Shown here piece after piece: positions 8,464 through 16,527 of a DNA stretch of 40,965 nt. The stretch is from NCBI GenBank assembly GCA_900548535.1, contig URLG01000022.1:1-40965 (forward strand), in the 5' to 3' direction. A program made the position numbers and the translations under genes. How positions within the stretch are numbered: the first letter of the stretch is position 1; each line of letters starts with the position of its first letter. The notes beneath the pieces are model-generated. The model saw nothing but the letters and a program-made list of their open reading frames with translations, had not been told where the DNA came from and searched no databases. This DNA comes from Candidatus Segatella intestinihominis. GTDB taxonomy: Bacteria; Bacteroidota; Bacteroidia; Bacteroidales; Bacteroidaceae.

Positions 8464-8592
8464 TTGAACTTTGAACTTTGAACTTTGAACTTTATGATTA
8501 GCTTTTTTATAAGCACCCAATTACAATTAGCTTATAATCATTGGAGTAATCATAAAGTTCAAAGTTCCCAGTTCAAAGTTCAAAGTTCAAAG
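8464..8592. repeat. Palindromic heptad element A (non-coding)
   Basis: Left arm: four TTGAACT heptads at 8464-8491, then TTATGATTAGC at 8492-8502. Right arm: TAATCATAA at 8547-8555, then five inverted heptads (AGTTCAA, one degenerate AGTTCCC) to 8590. Between them a second stem, TTATAAGC with GCTTATAA, gives a nested hairpin. The element fills the gap between the DUF1015 stop codon (8593) and the yigZ start (8454). Elements B and C share the same architecture. In the read-through mRNA it would form a long double-stranded stem. Confidence 0.9.
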
Positions 8593-9927
8593 TTAGTCAA
8601 GTTTGTGAATAATCAATCCGCTACGCAACTTTGGTTCAAACCATGTGGCCTTAGGAGGCATAATCTTACCGCTATCGGCGATGTCCATGATCTGCTGCAT
8701 GGTAACAGGATGCAGGGCTAGAGCCATCTTCATCTCGCCACTGTCCACACGACGCTTCAACTCGCCGATGCCTCGCAATCCGCCTACGAAGTCGATGCGC
8801 TTATCTGAGCGCAAGTCCTTGATGCCCAATATGTCGTCCAATATCAAGCGAGAGGAGATGTCTACATCGAGCACGCCGATTGGGTCTGAATCATCGTAAG
8901 TGCCTGGCTTGGCGAAGAGACCATACCACTTGCCGTCCAGATAGAGCAAGAAGCTGTGGAGGGCAGCAGGCTTGAGGATGTCGAGACCAAACTTCTCAAT
9001 AGCCTCGTCCACAGGCATCTTCTCATAGCATGGGATGCCCTGCTCATCGCCCGACACATTGACATTGATGGCGTCGATGTCGATTACCTCGAAGTTCTTG
9101 GTCAAGGCATCGAGGAACTGCTCTGAGGTAAGGCCATTCAGGTCCTTGACTACGCGGTTATAATCAAGAATAGTGAGCTGACTAGCCTGGAAGCATACTG
9201 CCATGAAGTAATTGTACTCCTCCTTGCCTGTATGGTTAGGGTTCTGCTTAGCCTTCTCTGCGCCCACCAAGGCTGCAGCAGCCGAACGGTGATGACCATC
9301 TGCGATGTAGAGGCTTGGCATCTTGGCAAACTCCTGGGTAATGGTGGCGATGTCCTTGTCGTCGCTCACTACCCAGAACTGATGACGGAAGCCGTCGATA
9401 GGTGCGATGAAGTCATACTCAGGCTCTGTTGCAGCATAGCGAGTCAAGATGGCGTTGAGCACGCTGTTGTCAGGATAAGCGAAGAATACAGGCTCGATGT
9501 TGGCATTGCACACACGCACATGCTTCATACGGTCCTCTTCCTTGTCACGGCGAGTAAGCTCATGCTTCTTGATGACGCCAGTCATGTAGTCATTGACGTA
9601 AGCACCCACCACCAGTCCATACTGCGTCTTGCCGTTCATGGTCTGGGCGTAGATGTAATACTGTTCCTTATCATCCTGCTTCAGCCAGCCGTTCTCCTGA
9701 AACTTCTTGAAGTTCTCGGCTGCGCTCTCATAGACACGAGGGTCATACTCAGATGTACCTGGCTCGAAATTGATTTCTGGTTTGATGATATGATAAAGGC
9801 TCTTCTCGTTATCTCCAGCCTCGGCACGAGCCTCCTCTGAGTCGAGGACATCGTATGGACGAGATTCTACCTGCTCAACGAGCTCTTTGGGAGGGCGAAC
9901 GCCCTTGAAAGGTTTTACTATAGCCAT
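8593..9927 (-). CDS. DUF1015 family protein
   Basis: A 444-residue soluble protein of the DUF1015 family. It contains FAYPDNSVLNAILTRYA, the conserved YIADGHHRSAAAALVGA segment, LTILDYNRVVKDLNG and a C-terminal segment ending VTMQQIMDIADSGKIMPPKATWFEPKLRSGLIIH. The family is widespread; the DGHHR segment resembles a ParB/sulfiredoxin-type site, but no reaction is firmly assigned. In Bacteroidota it commonly sits beside serA and serC, as here, which suggests a link with serine or phosphoserine metabolism (inference). Palindromic elements flank it on both sides. Confidence 0.9.
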   Translation of the reverse strand: MAIVKPFKGVRPPKELVEQVESRPYDVLDSEEARAEAGDNEKSLYHIIKPEINFEPGTSEYDPRVYESAAENFKKFQENGWLKQDDKEQYYIYAQTMNGKTQYGLVVGAYVNDYMTGVIKKHELTRRDKEEDRMKHVRVCNANIEPVFFAYPDNSVLNAILTRYAATEPEYDFIAPIDGFRHQFWVVSDDKDIATITQEFAKMPSLYIADGHHRSAAAALVGAEKAKQNPNHTGKEEYNYFMAVCFQASQLTILDYNRVVKDLNGLTSEQFLDALTKNFEVIDIDAINVNVSGDEQGIPCYEKMPVDEAIEKFGLDILKPAALHSFLLYLDGKWYGLFAKPGTYDDSDPIGVLDVDISSRLILDDILGIKDLRSDKRIDFVGGLRGIGELKRRVDSGEMKMALALHPVTMQQIMDIADSGKIMPPKATWFEPKLRSGLIIHKLD

Positions 9928-9943
9928 AATGTTTTATTTTACT

Positions 9944-10438
9944 TTGAACTTTGAATTTTGAACTTTGAACTTTATGATTAGCTTTATTGATGCTTGGTAG
10001 ATTTTACAATTTTAATCAAAACAGCTTGTAGATGTTCACAATCATCAGATATAGAATCATAAGCTTCTTTATTAATGTATTCTGCATCATATAATAAATC
10101 CAACCAATAACCACTTTCAGACGCTTCTTTTAATGAAATATTCATTTTAGAAGAGAAATCCGGACGAGATTGCGCATTCTTTGCTTCATGCACATTGGCT
10201 CCAATGCTAGTACCACTTCGTAATAGCTGCTTAGAAATAATATATTCATGTTTTTGCTCTGTAAGAAACTTATATAACTTTACTATTCGTAAAGCGAAAG
10301 CCTTAGATAAAACATAAATATCATTCTCAACGACTTTTCTTTCTAACATAACCAAAAAGCACAAAACTTTGGGACTCGAACTAAAACTATACAATTATTG
10401 GTAATCATAAAGTTCAAAGTTCAAATCTCAAAGTTCAA
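9944..10438. mobile_element. Palindromic heptad element B carrying a four-helix-bundle ORF
   Basis: Left arm: four heptads at 9944-9971 (one TTGAATT), then TTATGATTA to 9980. Right arm: TAATCATAA at 10402-10410, then four inverted heptads to 10438 (third is ATCTCAA). The 37-bp arms match almost perfectly. Between them is one gene, 9984-10349, whose stop codon lies 4 bp from the left arm. The unit sits between serA and DUF1015 in the same kind of gap that elements A and C occupy. Mobility is inferred from repeated occurrence; no target-site duplication was recognised. Confidence 0.75.
9984..10349 (-). CDS. Four-helix-bundle protein (23S rRNA intervening-sequence family)
   Basis: A 121-residue protein starting MLERKVVENDIYVLSKAFALRIVKLYKFL. 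The following segments KQLLRSGTSIGANVHEAKNAQS, KMNISLKEASESGYWLDLL and EHLQAVLIKIVKS match the S23/IVS-protein family, first known from ORFs inside intervening sequences of bacterial 23S rRNA and related to the Avd accessory protein of diversity-generating retroelements. ATG 10349 gives the usual family length; an upstream ATG at 10394 would add 15 atypical residues. It is enclosed by the inverted heptad arms and lies in the same direction as serA and DUF1015. The biochemical role is unknown; nucleic-acid binding is the common assumption. Confidence 0.88.
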   Translation of the reverse strand: MLERKVVENDIYVLSKAFALRIVKLYKFLTEQKHEYIISKQLLRSGTSIGANVHEAKNAQSRPDFSSKMNISLKEASESGYWLDLLYDAEYINKEAYDSISDDCEHLQAVLIKIVKSTKHQ

Positions 10439-10446
10439 TGTCATTA

Positions 10447-11364
10447 TTATTTGTTTACCTGGAACTTGGTGCAGCCATCTGCAAAGAATGCATTGATCTG
10501 CTTGGCTGCAGCAATACCGGCATTGATGTTAGCCTCGGCTGTCTGCGCACCCATCTTCTTAGGGGTTGAGAAGTAGCGACCCTCAAACTTGGCGAAGTCG
10601 GCATCGGCATCAGGCTTGATGTCGGTGATAAACTTCAAGTCCTCACGCTCAGCAAGAAGCTTCAGGAGTTCTGGCTCATTGATTACTTCCTTGCGGGCAG
10701 TGTTGATAAGAATACCACCCTTAGGCAACTGGTTCACGGTCTTGTAATCGATGCTCTTGATGGTCTCTGGAGTAGCAGGGATATGAAGAGAAACGATGTC
10801 GCAAGTCTGGAACAGTTCATCCTGAGATTTCACGGCGTGAACACCGGCAGCCTCAATGACATCAGCTGGGCAGAATGCATCGTAGGCAGCTACCTCCATA
10901 CCGAAACCCTTGGCGATGCGAGCCACATTGCGACCCACGTTTCCGAAAGCCAGAATACCCAGCTTCTTACCCTTGAGTTCAGAACCAGCCTTACCGTTGT
11001 AGAAATTACGAACAGCGAATACCAGCAAACCGAATACCAACTCGGCAACGGCGTTGGAGTTCTGACCAGGAGTATTCTCAGCCACTACGTTGTGAGCAGT
11101 AGCAGCAGCCAGGTCGATATTGTCATAACCGGCACCGGCACGAACGATGATCTTCAGGTTCTTGGCAGCGTCGAGGACCTCGGCATCAGCCTTGTCTGAA
11201 CGGATAATCATCGCATCCACATCCTTCACAGCCTCCAAGAGCTGTGCCTTCTCTGTATATTTCTCGAGCAGTACGAGTTCATTACCTGCTCCCTCTATTT
11301 CTTTCTTAATGCCTTCCACAGCAGCCGCTGCGAAAGGCTTTTCTGTTGCAACTAATACTTTCAT
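10447..11364 (-). CDS. serA: 3-phosphoglycerate dehydrogenase, short lysine-type
   Basis: A 305-residue D-2-hydroxyacid dehydrogenase that would oxidise 3-phosphoglycerate with NAD as the first step of serine synthesis. It has GAGYDNIDL, a Rossmann loop (GILAFGNVGRNVA), SLHIPATPET and INTARKEV with the catalytic Arg. At the usual PHIGG catalytic-His position it reads KKMGAQT (about residues 269-275), so Lys replaces His. This is known for the Bacteroidota/Entamoeba lysine-type enzymes. It lacks the ACT/ASB regulatory domains of long enzymes. serC lies upstream across element C. Confidence 0.92.
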   Translation of the reverse strand: MKVLVATEKPFAAAAVEGIKKEIEGAGNELVLLEKYTEKAQLLEAVKDVDAMIIRSDKADAEVLDAAKNLKIIVRAGAGYDNIDLAAATAHNVVAENTPGQNSNAVAELVFGLLVFAVRNFYNGKAGSELKGKKLGILAFGNVGRNVARIAKGFGMEVAAYDAFCPADVIEAAGVHAVKSQDELFQTCDIVSLHIPATPETIKSIDYKTVNQLPKGGILINTARKEVINEPELLKLLAEREDLKFITDIKPDADADFAKFEGRYFSTPKKMGAQTAEANINAGIAAAKQINAFFADGCTKFQVNK

Positions 11365-11380
11365 TTTATTCTTGGTTTAG

Positions 11381-11508
11381 TTGAAGGTTGAAGGTTGAAA
11401 ATTGAAATTTATGATTAGCCTTTCTAATGATATGGCTCCAGGTTACATTTCTCTATTATTGCCAGAGAAACAAATCATAAATTTCAACTTTCAACTTTCA
11501 ACTTTCAA
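11381..11508. repeat. Palindromic heptad element C (non-coding)
   Basis: Left arm: four heptads at 11381-11408 (two TTGAAGG, TTGAAAA, TTGAAAT), then TTATGATTAGC at 11409-11419. Right arm: AATCATAA at 11473-11480, then ATTTCAA and three CTTTCAA heptads to 11508. The heptad sequence differs from A and B, but repeat length, copy number and the ATGATTAGC core are the same. An inner stem, TTTCTCT with AGAGAAA, lies near 11448-11470. It starts 16 bp above the serA start codon and ends 2 bp before the serC stop codon. Confidence 0.88.
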
Positions 11509-11510
11509 TA

Positions 11511-12581
11511 TTAATTTTCCTTCTCAAATTCCTGCATAGCCTTGACGAGTGCCTGAACACCCTCCATGGTCTGTGCATTGTAGCAGCTGGCACGGAAACC
11601 ACCCACTGAGCGGTGACCCTTGATACCGACCATACCACGCTCTGTAGCGAAATCGAAGAATGGTTTCTCCAGCTCCTTGTACTCATCGTTCATTACGAAG
11701 CAGATGTTCATCAGTGAGCGAGAAGCCTCCTGAACGGTACCCTTGAAGAGCTTGTTGCGGTCAATCTCTGAATAGAGCACCTCTGCACGCTCGTGAGCAC
11801 GCTTGTCGGCAGCCTCTACACCACCGTTAGCCTTCAACCAACGAAGATTCTCCATCAAGGTATAGATAGGCACTACAGGAGGAGTATTGAACATACTACC
11901 CTTCTCTACATGAGTGCGATAATCGAGCATAGTAGGAATCTCACGAGGAGCCTTGCCCAGCATATCATCCTTCACGATGATCACGGTAACGCCCGCCATA
12001 GAGAGGTTCTTCTGAGCACCTGCGTAGATGGCAGTATACTTAGATACGTCCACTGGACGACTCATGATGTCAGAGCTCATATCAGAAATCAATGGAACAT
12101 TGACATCTGGATCTACACGAAGCTCGGTGCCATATATAGTATTGTTGCTTGTCAAGTGCAAGTAGTCTACATCGGCTGGCACATTGTTAGGAACTGCTGG
12201 ATAGAAGGTATAGTTGGCGTCGGACGATGATGCGATCTCCACGACCTCACCAAAATGCTTCGCCTCTTTCATAGCCTTCTTAGCCCAAGTGCCAGAATTG
12301 ATATAGGCAGCCTTCTTGATGAGGAAGTTGGCAGGAATCTGCATGAATTGTAACGACGCACCACCACCCAAGAAGATTACGGAGTAACCCTCAGGAATGT
12401 CAAGGAGCTCCTTGAAAAGGGAGACAGCCTCATCCACTACTGGCTGGAAATCCTTAGCACGGTGGCTGATTTCCATCAATGAAAGACCTGAACCATTAAA
12501 ATCCAAAATCTGCTTTGCTGTGTTCTCAATCACCTCACGTGGAAGCATTGATGGACCTGCGTTAAAATTGTACTTCTTCAT
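11511..12581 (-). CDS. serC: Phosphoserine aminotransferase
   Basis: A 356-residue PLP enzyme (class V aminotransferase) that converts 3-phosphohydroxypyruvate and glutamate to phosphoserine, step two of serine synthesis. It starts MKKYNFNAGPSMLPREVIE. It contains ISHRAKDF, the FLGGGASLQF phosphate-binding loop, DMSSDIMSRPVDVSKY and the PLP-lysine segment YAGAQKNLSMAGVTVIIV, and ends with GHRSVGGFRASCYNAQTMEGV. It is the first of four co-directional genes (serC, serA, DUF1015, yigZ), each separated by a palindromic element. A weak -7 box (TAATTTCG on the minus strand, 12616-12623) precedes it. Confidence 0.95.
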   Translation of the reverse strand: MKKYNFNAGPSMLPREVIENTAKQILDFNGSGLSLMEISHRAKDFQPVVDEAVSLFKELLDIPEGYSVIFLGGGASLQFMQIPANFLIKKAAYINSGTWAKKAMKEAKHFGEVVEIASSSDANYTFYPAVPNNVPADVDYLHLTSNNTIYGTELRVDPDVNVPLISDMSSDIMSRPVDVSKYTAIYAGAQKNLSMAGVTVIIVKDDMLGKAPREIPTMLDYRTHVEKGSMFNTPPVVPIYTLMENLRWLKANGGVEAADKRAHERAEVLYSEIDRNKLFKGTVQEASRSLMNICFVMNDEYKELEKPFFDFATERGMVGIKGHRSVGGFRASCYNAQTMEGVQALVKAMQEFEKEN

Positions 12582-12776
12582 CTTGTATAATTATTTAAGT
12601 TTTAAATACGACTGCGAAATTACACTTTTTATTTGAAACCACCAAATATTTTCGCACATTTTTGCCATTTTGAGCAAAATTCTTTCATTTTGTCAATGAT
12701 TTTGGCATATATTCTGCATATTTATGTAATTTCACTGTGATTTTATAGTTTCATAGGTTGGCATCATGGAAGAGGG

Positions 12777-14090
12777 TTATCTCACCTCTTCCACGATGGT
12801 CTTGATGCCTTTTATCTTCTCTCCCTTCACTTTTTGGAGCACACTGCGCAACTTAGGTCGGGCGATGGCAGCATAGGCATAGCGGTCGTTCACATCTATC
12901 TTGCCTATCTCCGAAGATTGCAATCCGCCCTTCTTGCAGAGAAAGCCCAGGATGTCGCCCTTGCTTATCTTGTCCTTCTTGCCCTTACCTATATATATAG
13001 TAGCCATCTTAGGCTGGGCTGGCGCTGGCAACTCTGCAGGTATCTCATACTCCTCTACCTCGGCATCCACATACTCAGGAATGCTCTCCGTAGGTCCCAA
13101 GAGGAAGTATGCCTTGCCCTTCGCCTCCCAGCGAGCGGTTCTGCCCACACGATGGATATAGCCATCCTCGCTCTCGGGCAGGTGATAATGGATGATGTTG
13201 TCGATGTCGGGGATGTCGAGACCACGAGATGCTAAGTCGGTGCTCACAAAGACATTGGCGCTGCCATTGCTGAAGCGATAAAGCGCCGCCTCGCGCTCCT
13301 TCTGCTCCAAGCCGCCATGGAAGAAAGCTGTGCTGAACCCCTGGTCAGCGAGATAACGATTGGTGCGCTCCACACTGTCGCGATAGTTGAGGAAGACGAT
13401 GGTACTGGTATCGCCCAGGGAGCGGAGCAACAGGGAGAGGCTCTCCAGCTTGTCCTTCTCAGGGCTCATCACCTTATATATATGTACGCGCTCAGGCACC
13501 TGCTCCTCGTCCATGCGATAGTCCAACTTCTCCACCTTGCCCATGTGAACGAAGCGAGGTATCTCCTCACTCTCGGTAGCCGAGAGCAGGAAGTGACGAC
13601 GCAAGCCGGGAAGCGACTTGACCAAGCGACTCATCTCGTCCTGGAATCCCATCTCCAGACACTTGTCAAACTCATCTATCACCAAGTACTTGATGTGGTA
13701 AGGCGAGAAATTGCCCTTGTCCAGATGGTCGTTCAGGCGCCCAGGAGTACCGAAGATAATCTGAGGGCGCACCTGGCGCAGCACTCGATGCTCGTCCATG
13801 GTGGAGCGGCCGCCATAGCAAGCCATGGCTCTAAGCCCACTGCCCATATTCTTGAGCACAGTAGAAGACTGAAGGGCTAGTTCTCTGCCCGGTGTCACCA
13901 CGATGGCTTGCGGTTCATCATCAGCCGCATCCACCAGTTGGCTCAGTGGCAAGAGGTAAGCCAAAGTCTTGCCGCTACCCGTAGGCGAAAGCACCACCAC
14001 GTCTTGATTGCCATGTTGGATGGCACGAAGGGCGTCTTGCTGCATATCATTGAGCTCGATGCCCAGCTTATTCAATATCTTGTCAATCAT
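12777..14090 (-). CDS. DbpA-like DEAD-box RNA helicase
   Basis: A 437-residue ATP-dependent RNA helicase. The core motifs are SPTGSGKT (motif I), TPGREL (Ia), DEFD in place of DEAD (motif II), SAT (III), STDLASRGLDIPDID (V) and HRVGRTAR (VI). The C-terminal 75 residues (IYIGKGKKDKISKGDILGFLCKK) resemble the DbpA RNA-binding domain, which targets 23S rRNA helix 92 in E. coli. A role in 50S assembly is likely. The spacing to serC (195 bp) suggests its own transcription unit. Confidence 0.88.
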   Translation of the reverse strand: MIDKILNKLGIELNDMQQDALRAIQHGNQDVVVLSPTGSGKTLAYLLPLSQLVDAADDEPQAIVVTPGRELALQSSTVLKNMGSGLRAMACYGGRSTMDEHRVLRQVRPQIIFGTPGRLNDHLDKGNFSPYHIKYLVIDEFDKCLEMGFQDEMSRLVKSLPGLRRHFLLSATESEEIPRFVHMGKVEKLDYRMDEEQVPERVHIYKVMSPEKDKLESLSLLLRSLGDTSTIVFLNYRDSVERTNRYLADQGFSTAFFHGGLEQKEREAALYRFSNGSANVFVSTDLASRGLDIPDIDNIIHYHLPESEDGYIHRVGRTARWEAKGKAYFLLGPTESIPEYVDAEVEEYEIPAELPAPAQPKMATIYIGKGKKDKISKGDILGFLCKKGGLQSSEIGKIDVNDRYAYAAIARPKLRSVLQKVKGEKIKGIKTIVEEVR

Positions 14091-14161
14091 CGTTTTTCTA
14101 ATTAAGAATTTATAATTAATAATGTACAGAGAAGGCTCTCCCAGTATCTATTGTTGACAAC

Positions 14162-15379
14162 CTACCCTTTCTTTTTCATCAACTTGTCTATCTCATCAAA
14201 TTCCTTGCCCAGGTTCAGGTTCAGATAGATGGTATAGAGTGGCAAGGCCCACTTATCGGTCTGGTCGGGCTCCAGCTGTCGGTATTTCTCCAGATAAGGC
14301 ATCGCCTGCTGGTAATACTTCGTGATCTCGCCCGAACGCTTGCGCGACACCTGATAGTTCTTGTCCAACTCTACTGCCAAATTGAAGTAAGCCAAGCCGG
14401 CATTGTAGTAAGCCTCAGCCATCAAGCTATCGGCTGCTATGATCTGGTCGCAGATGGAGATGCAGTCCTTGTACTTGCCCGCACTGAGCATCAGGGTGCT
14501 CTTGGCAAAGAGGAACACCAGGTTCTTGGCATCCACCTCCAAGGCTGAGTCCACTACCTGCATGGCAGAGTCAGGCTGATTGGTGGTGGCATAGTAATCC
14601 ACCAGTCGAGGGAAGAAGAATGGGAACTTAGGAGCACGTTTGAATCCCTCCTTCAGGGTAGCCAAATAGCGCACCGTGTCCTTGTCCTGCTTGTAGGTCT
14701 CTGCCAGATACTGCAACATATAGTTATAGTGAGCGGTATCCTTCAGTGCCTCGTAAGCATGGTGCAGCGTCTTCTTGCTGTCCTTCATCTTATAGCCGGC
14801 ATAGACCGCCCAGTAAGCTGCCGATGAGAGTCGGCTATCCTTCTTGGCGTAATCGTAAGAGCGGAAGAGTGGCGAACTGGCACACTCTATGTAGCAATCG
14901 AAGAAGTCGTAAGCCTCAGCATATCTGTGCTTATAGACAAACCAAGCGCCGCCATTATAGAGATTGGGGCGAATGCGATTCAGATACTCGGCATGCTGCT
15001 TGCGAAACTCGATGTCGCGCTTGCCCTTGCGGTCGGGCACCATCTCCACGGAGTCCAGTTCGCCTGCTACGGTGAAGAGCTCCTTGGTCAGATTGAAGAG
15101 CTTGGCAGTATCGTATGCCTGCTTCAAGTAGAGTTTCTCATTGCCCTGCTCATACTGCTTGCGAACGGCATCGAAGAGCACGCTCCATATCTTCTTGTTA
15201 GAGCGATTGACCGAATCGGCCAAGAGTTTTCTCATGCTAGCCTGCGCCTTGTCCAGGTCCTTGCCTGCCTTCACTTGGTCCTTGGCAGCGATGAGCTCTT
15301 TCTTTTGGGCATGTCCCAGGGATGGCGCGCCCATCAAGAGCGCACCCACAAGGAGCCATGTCTGTATCAATCGTTTCAT
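14162..15379 (-). CDS. Secreted TPR-repeat protein
   Basis: About 405 residues beginning with a signal peptide (MKRLIQTWLLVGALLMGAPSLGHAQ). The rest is helical with TPR-like units, clearest at NLVFLFAKSTLMLSAGKYKD and AEAYYNAGLAYFNLAVELDK. No catalytic domain was seen, so a periplasmic or outer-membrane scaffold is likely. An alternative start at 15388 adds three residues. It begins 9-18 bp after the membrane protein gene upstream and is almost certainly co-transcribed with it. The specific function is unknown. Confidence 0.8.
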   Translation of the reverse strand: MKRLIQTWLLVGALLMGAPSLGHAQKKELIAAKDQVKAGKDLDKAQASMRKLLADSVNRSNKKIWSVLFDAVRKQYEQGNEKLYLKQAYDTAKLFNLTKELFTVAGELDSVEMVPDRKGKRDIEFRKQHAEYLNRIRPNLYNGGAWFVYKHRYAEAYDFFDCYIECASSPLFRSYDYAKKDSRLSSAAYWAVYAGYKMKDSKKTLHHAYEALKDTAHYNYMLQYLAETYKQDKDTVRYLATLKEGFKRAPKFPFFFPRLVDYYATTNQPDSAMQVVDSALEVDAKNLVFLFAKSTLMLSAGKYKDCISICDQIIAADSLMAEAYYNAGLAYFNLAVELDKNYQVSRKRSGEITKYYQQAMPYLEKYRQLEPDQTDKWALPLYTIYLNLNLGKEFDEIDKLMKKKG

Positions 15380-15397
15380 ATCTATCATCTGTTATAA

Positions 15398-16504
15398 TTA
15401 CTTGTTGCCATACTGGTAATAGTACCAATAGGTGTTGCCGTAGGTGTCACGGAGCGCATTCTTACGCTCAATGGCTGTGGCAGAGTTATGTTCCATCTGC
15501 TGATAGTCTTGGAAGTCAGCATCCATCACATTGTCATGGAACACATAGAGTGGATTGCTCCTACTGTGCGTATAGAGCGTCAGAGCCTCCTTATAGTGAG
15601 TAGGGAGCTTCACGGAGTCTGGATAGACCTTGCGCAAAGCCACCACAAACTGGTCTAATTTCTTGTCGAGCAGCAAGCCGCAGAGCTTATAATCATCAGG
15701 TATGCGATTCTTGAGATGATGCTGCTGCTTCCAGGGCGATGGTTTCAGCATCCACTTGGGTGCTTGCCACATCATCGCCTTCACAGTGATGCTATCTGGC
15801 ATCATGGCTCGGCTGCCACCCATCAGCGGATAGGTGAAAAGTCGGTTGCCCAGCTGCCCCGTCTTGTAGAGGCAAGCTATACGAAGCATAGTGAGCGAAG
15901 AGTCGGTCTGGGCTGACTTCTCGCCTACCTCCAATGCCTCGTTATATTTTTTCTCCTTCATCAAGTGCTCCATCTTCATTCTCTCGTGGAACAAGGTATC
16001 GCTGCTGGCTATCGACACCACCAGGATTATCATCACCACCATCTGCAACAGGTTGACCCACATGTAGCGAGACAGCCAACCATAGCTATGAGGCTCATTC
16101 TGAATGGGCTCCAACTGGCGCACCACCCACATGGCTGCAGCCCAGACTATGAGACATAGCGGAATGGCTATCCACCAGCCGCCCAAGGAATGATGCACAT
16201 CCACATCATTGGGGATGTCGGTGATCATCGTCAGGAAGAGAAACGATGGGAAATAATTGAGCGCATGGAAAGTGCGCTTGACGCGGCTTGCCGCAAAGAC
16301 ACCCAGCTGCAACAGGTAAAAGACAAAAGTGGTGAGCAGCGGCGCAAAAGTATAGCTATAATCCGTCTTCCCATCTGACAGCACATGCTGCGCCACAGCC
16401 AACACATCTCCCTGATAACACGCCAGGTAGAGATAAGTAAACGTAATAAAGACAATAGCACAGGCGAAGTGCATCTTCGCCGTGCTATTCTTACTATTCT
16501 TCAT
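15398..16504 (-). CDS. Membrane protein of unknown function (possibly DUF6057)
   Basis: A 368-residue protein with five hydrophobic segments in residues 10-190 (for example HFACAIVFITFTYLYLACY, LLTTFVFYLLQLGVFA, LLQMVVMIILVVSI) and a soluble helical C-terminal half. The C-terminal half includes KYNEALEVGEKSAQ, which resembles a tetratricopeptide unit. It may belong to DUF6057, recalled with low certainty. It sits just upstream of the secreted TPR protein and 23 bp downstream of glgB, so the three may share a transcript. Confidence 0.7.
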   Translation of the reverse strand: MKNSKNSTAKMHFACAIVFITFTYLYLACYQGDVLAVAQHVLSDGKTDYSYTFAPLLTTFVFYLLQLGVFAASRVKRTFHALNYFPSFLFLTMITDIPNDVDVHHSLGGWWIAIPLCLIVWAAAMWVVRQLEPIQNEPHSYGWLSRYMWVNLLQMVVMIILVVSIASSDTLFHERMKMEHLMKEKKYNEALEVGEKSAQTDSSLTMLRIACLYKTGQLGNRLFTYPLMGGSRAMMPDSITVKAMMWQAPKWMLKPSPWKQQHHLKNRIPDDYKLCGLLLDKKLDQFVVALRKVYPDSVKLPTHYKEALTLYTHSRSNPLYVFHDNVMDADFQDYQQMEHNSATAIERKNALRDTYGNTYWYYYQYGNK

Positions 16505-16527
16505 ACAATCTAATATGTTATTCTAAT

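Noticed and set aside
8455..8520. N-terminal extension of yigZ with heptad-encoded residues
   Set aside because: The extra residues (KVQSSKFKVQ) are translated repeat DNA. The family start is at 8454.
8464..8592. CRISPR-like array
   Set aside because: The 7-bp repeats have no spacers and occur as inverted arms around a centre, so they form a palindrome, not a repeat-spacer array. No cas gene is present.
10360..10390. Possible tRNA T-arm (TTCGAGTCCC on the minus strand) inside element B
   Set aside because: The flanking bases do not pair into a 5-bp T-stem, and no acceptor, D or anticodon arms are present.
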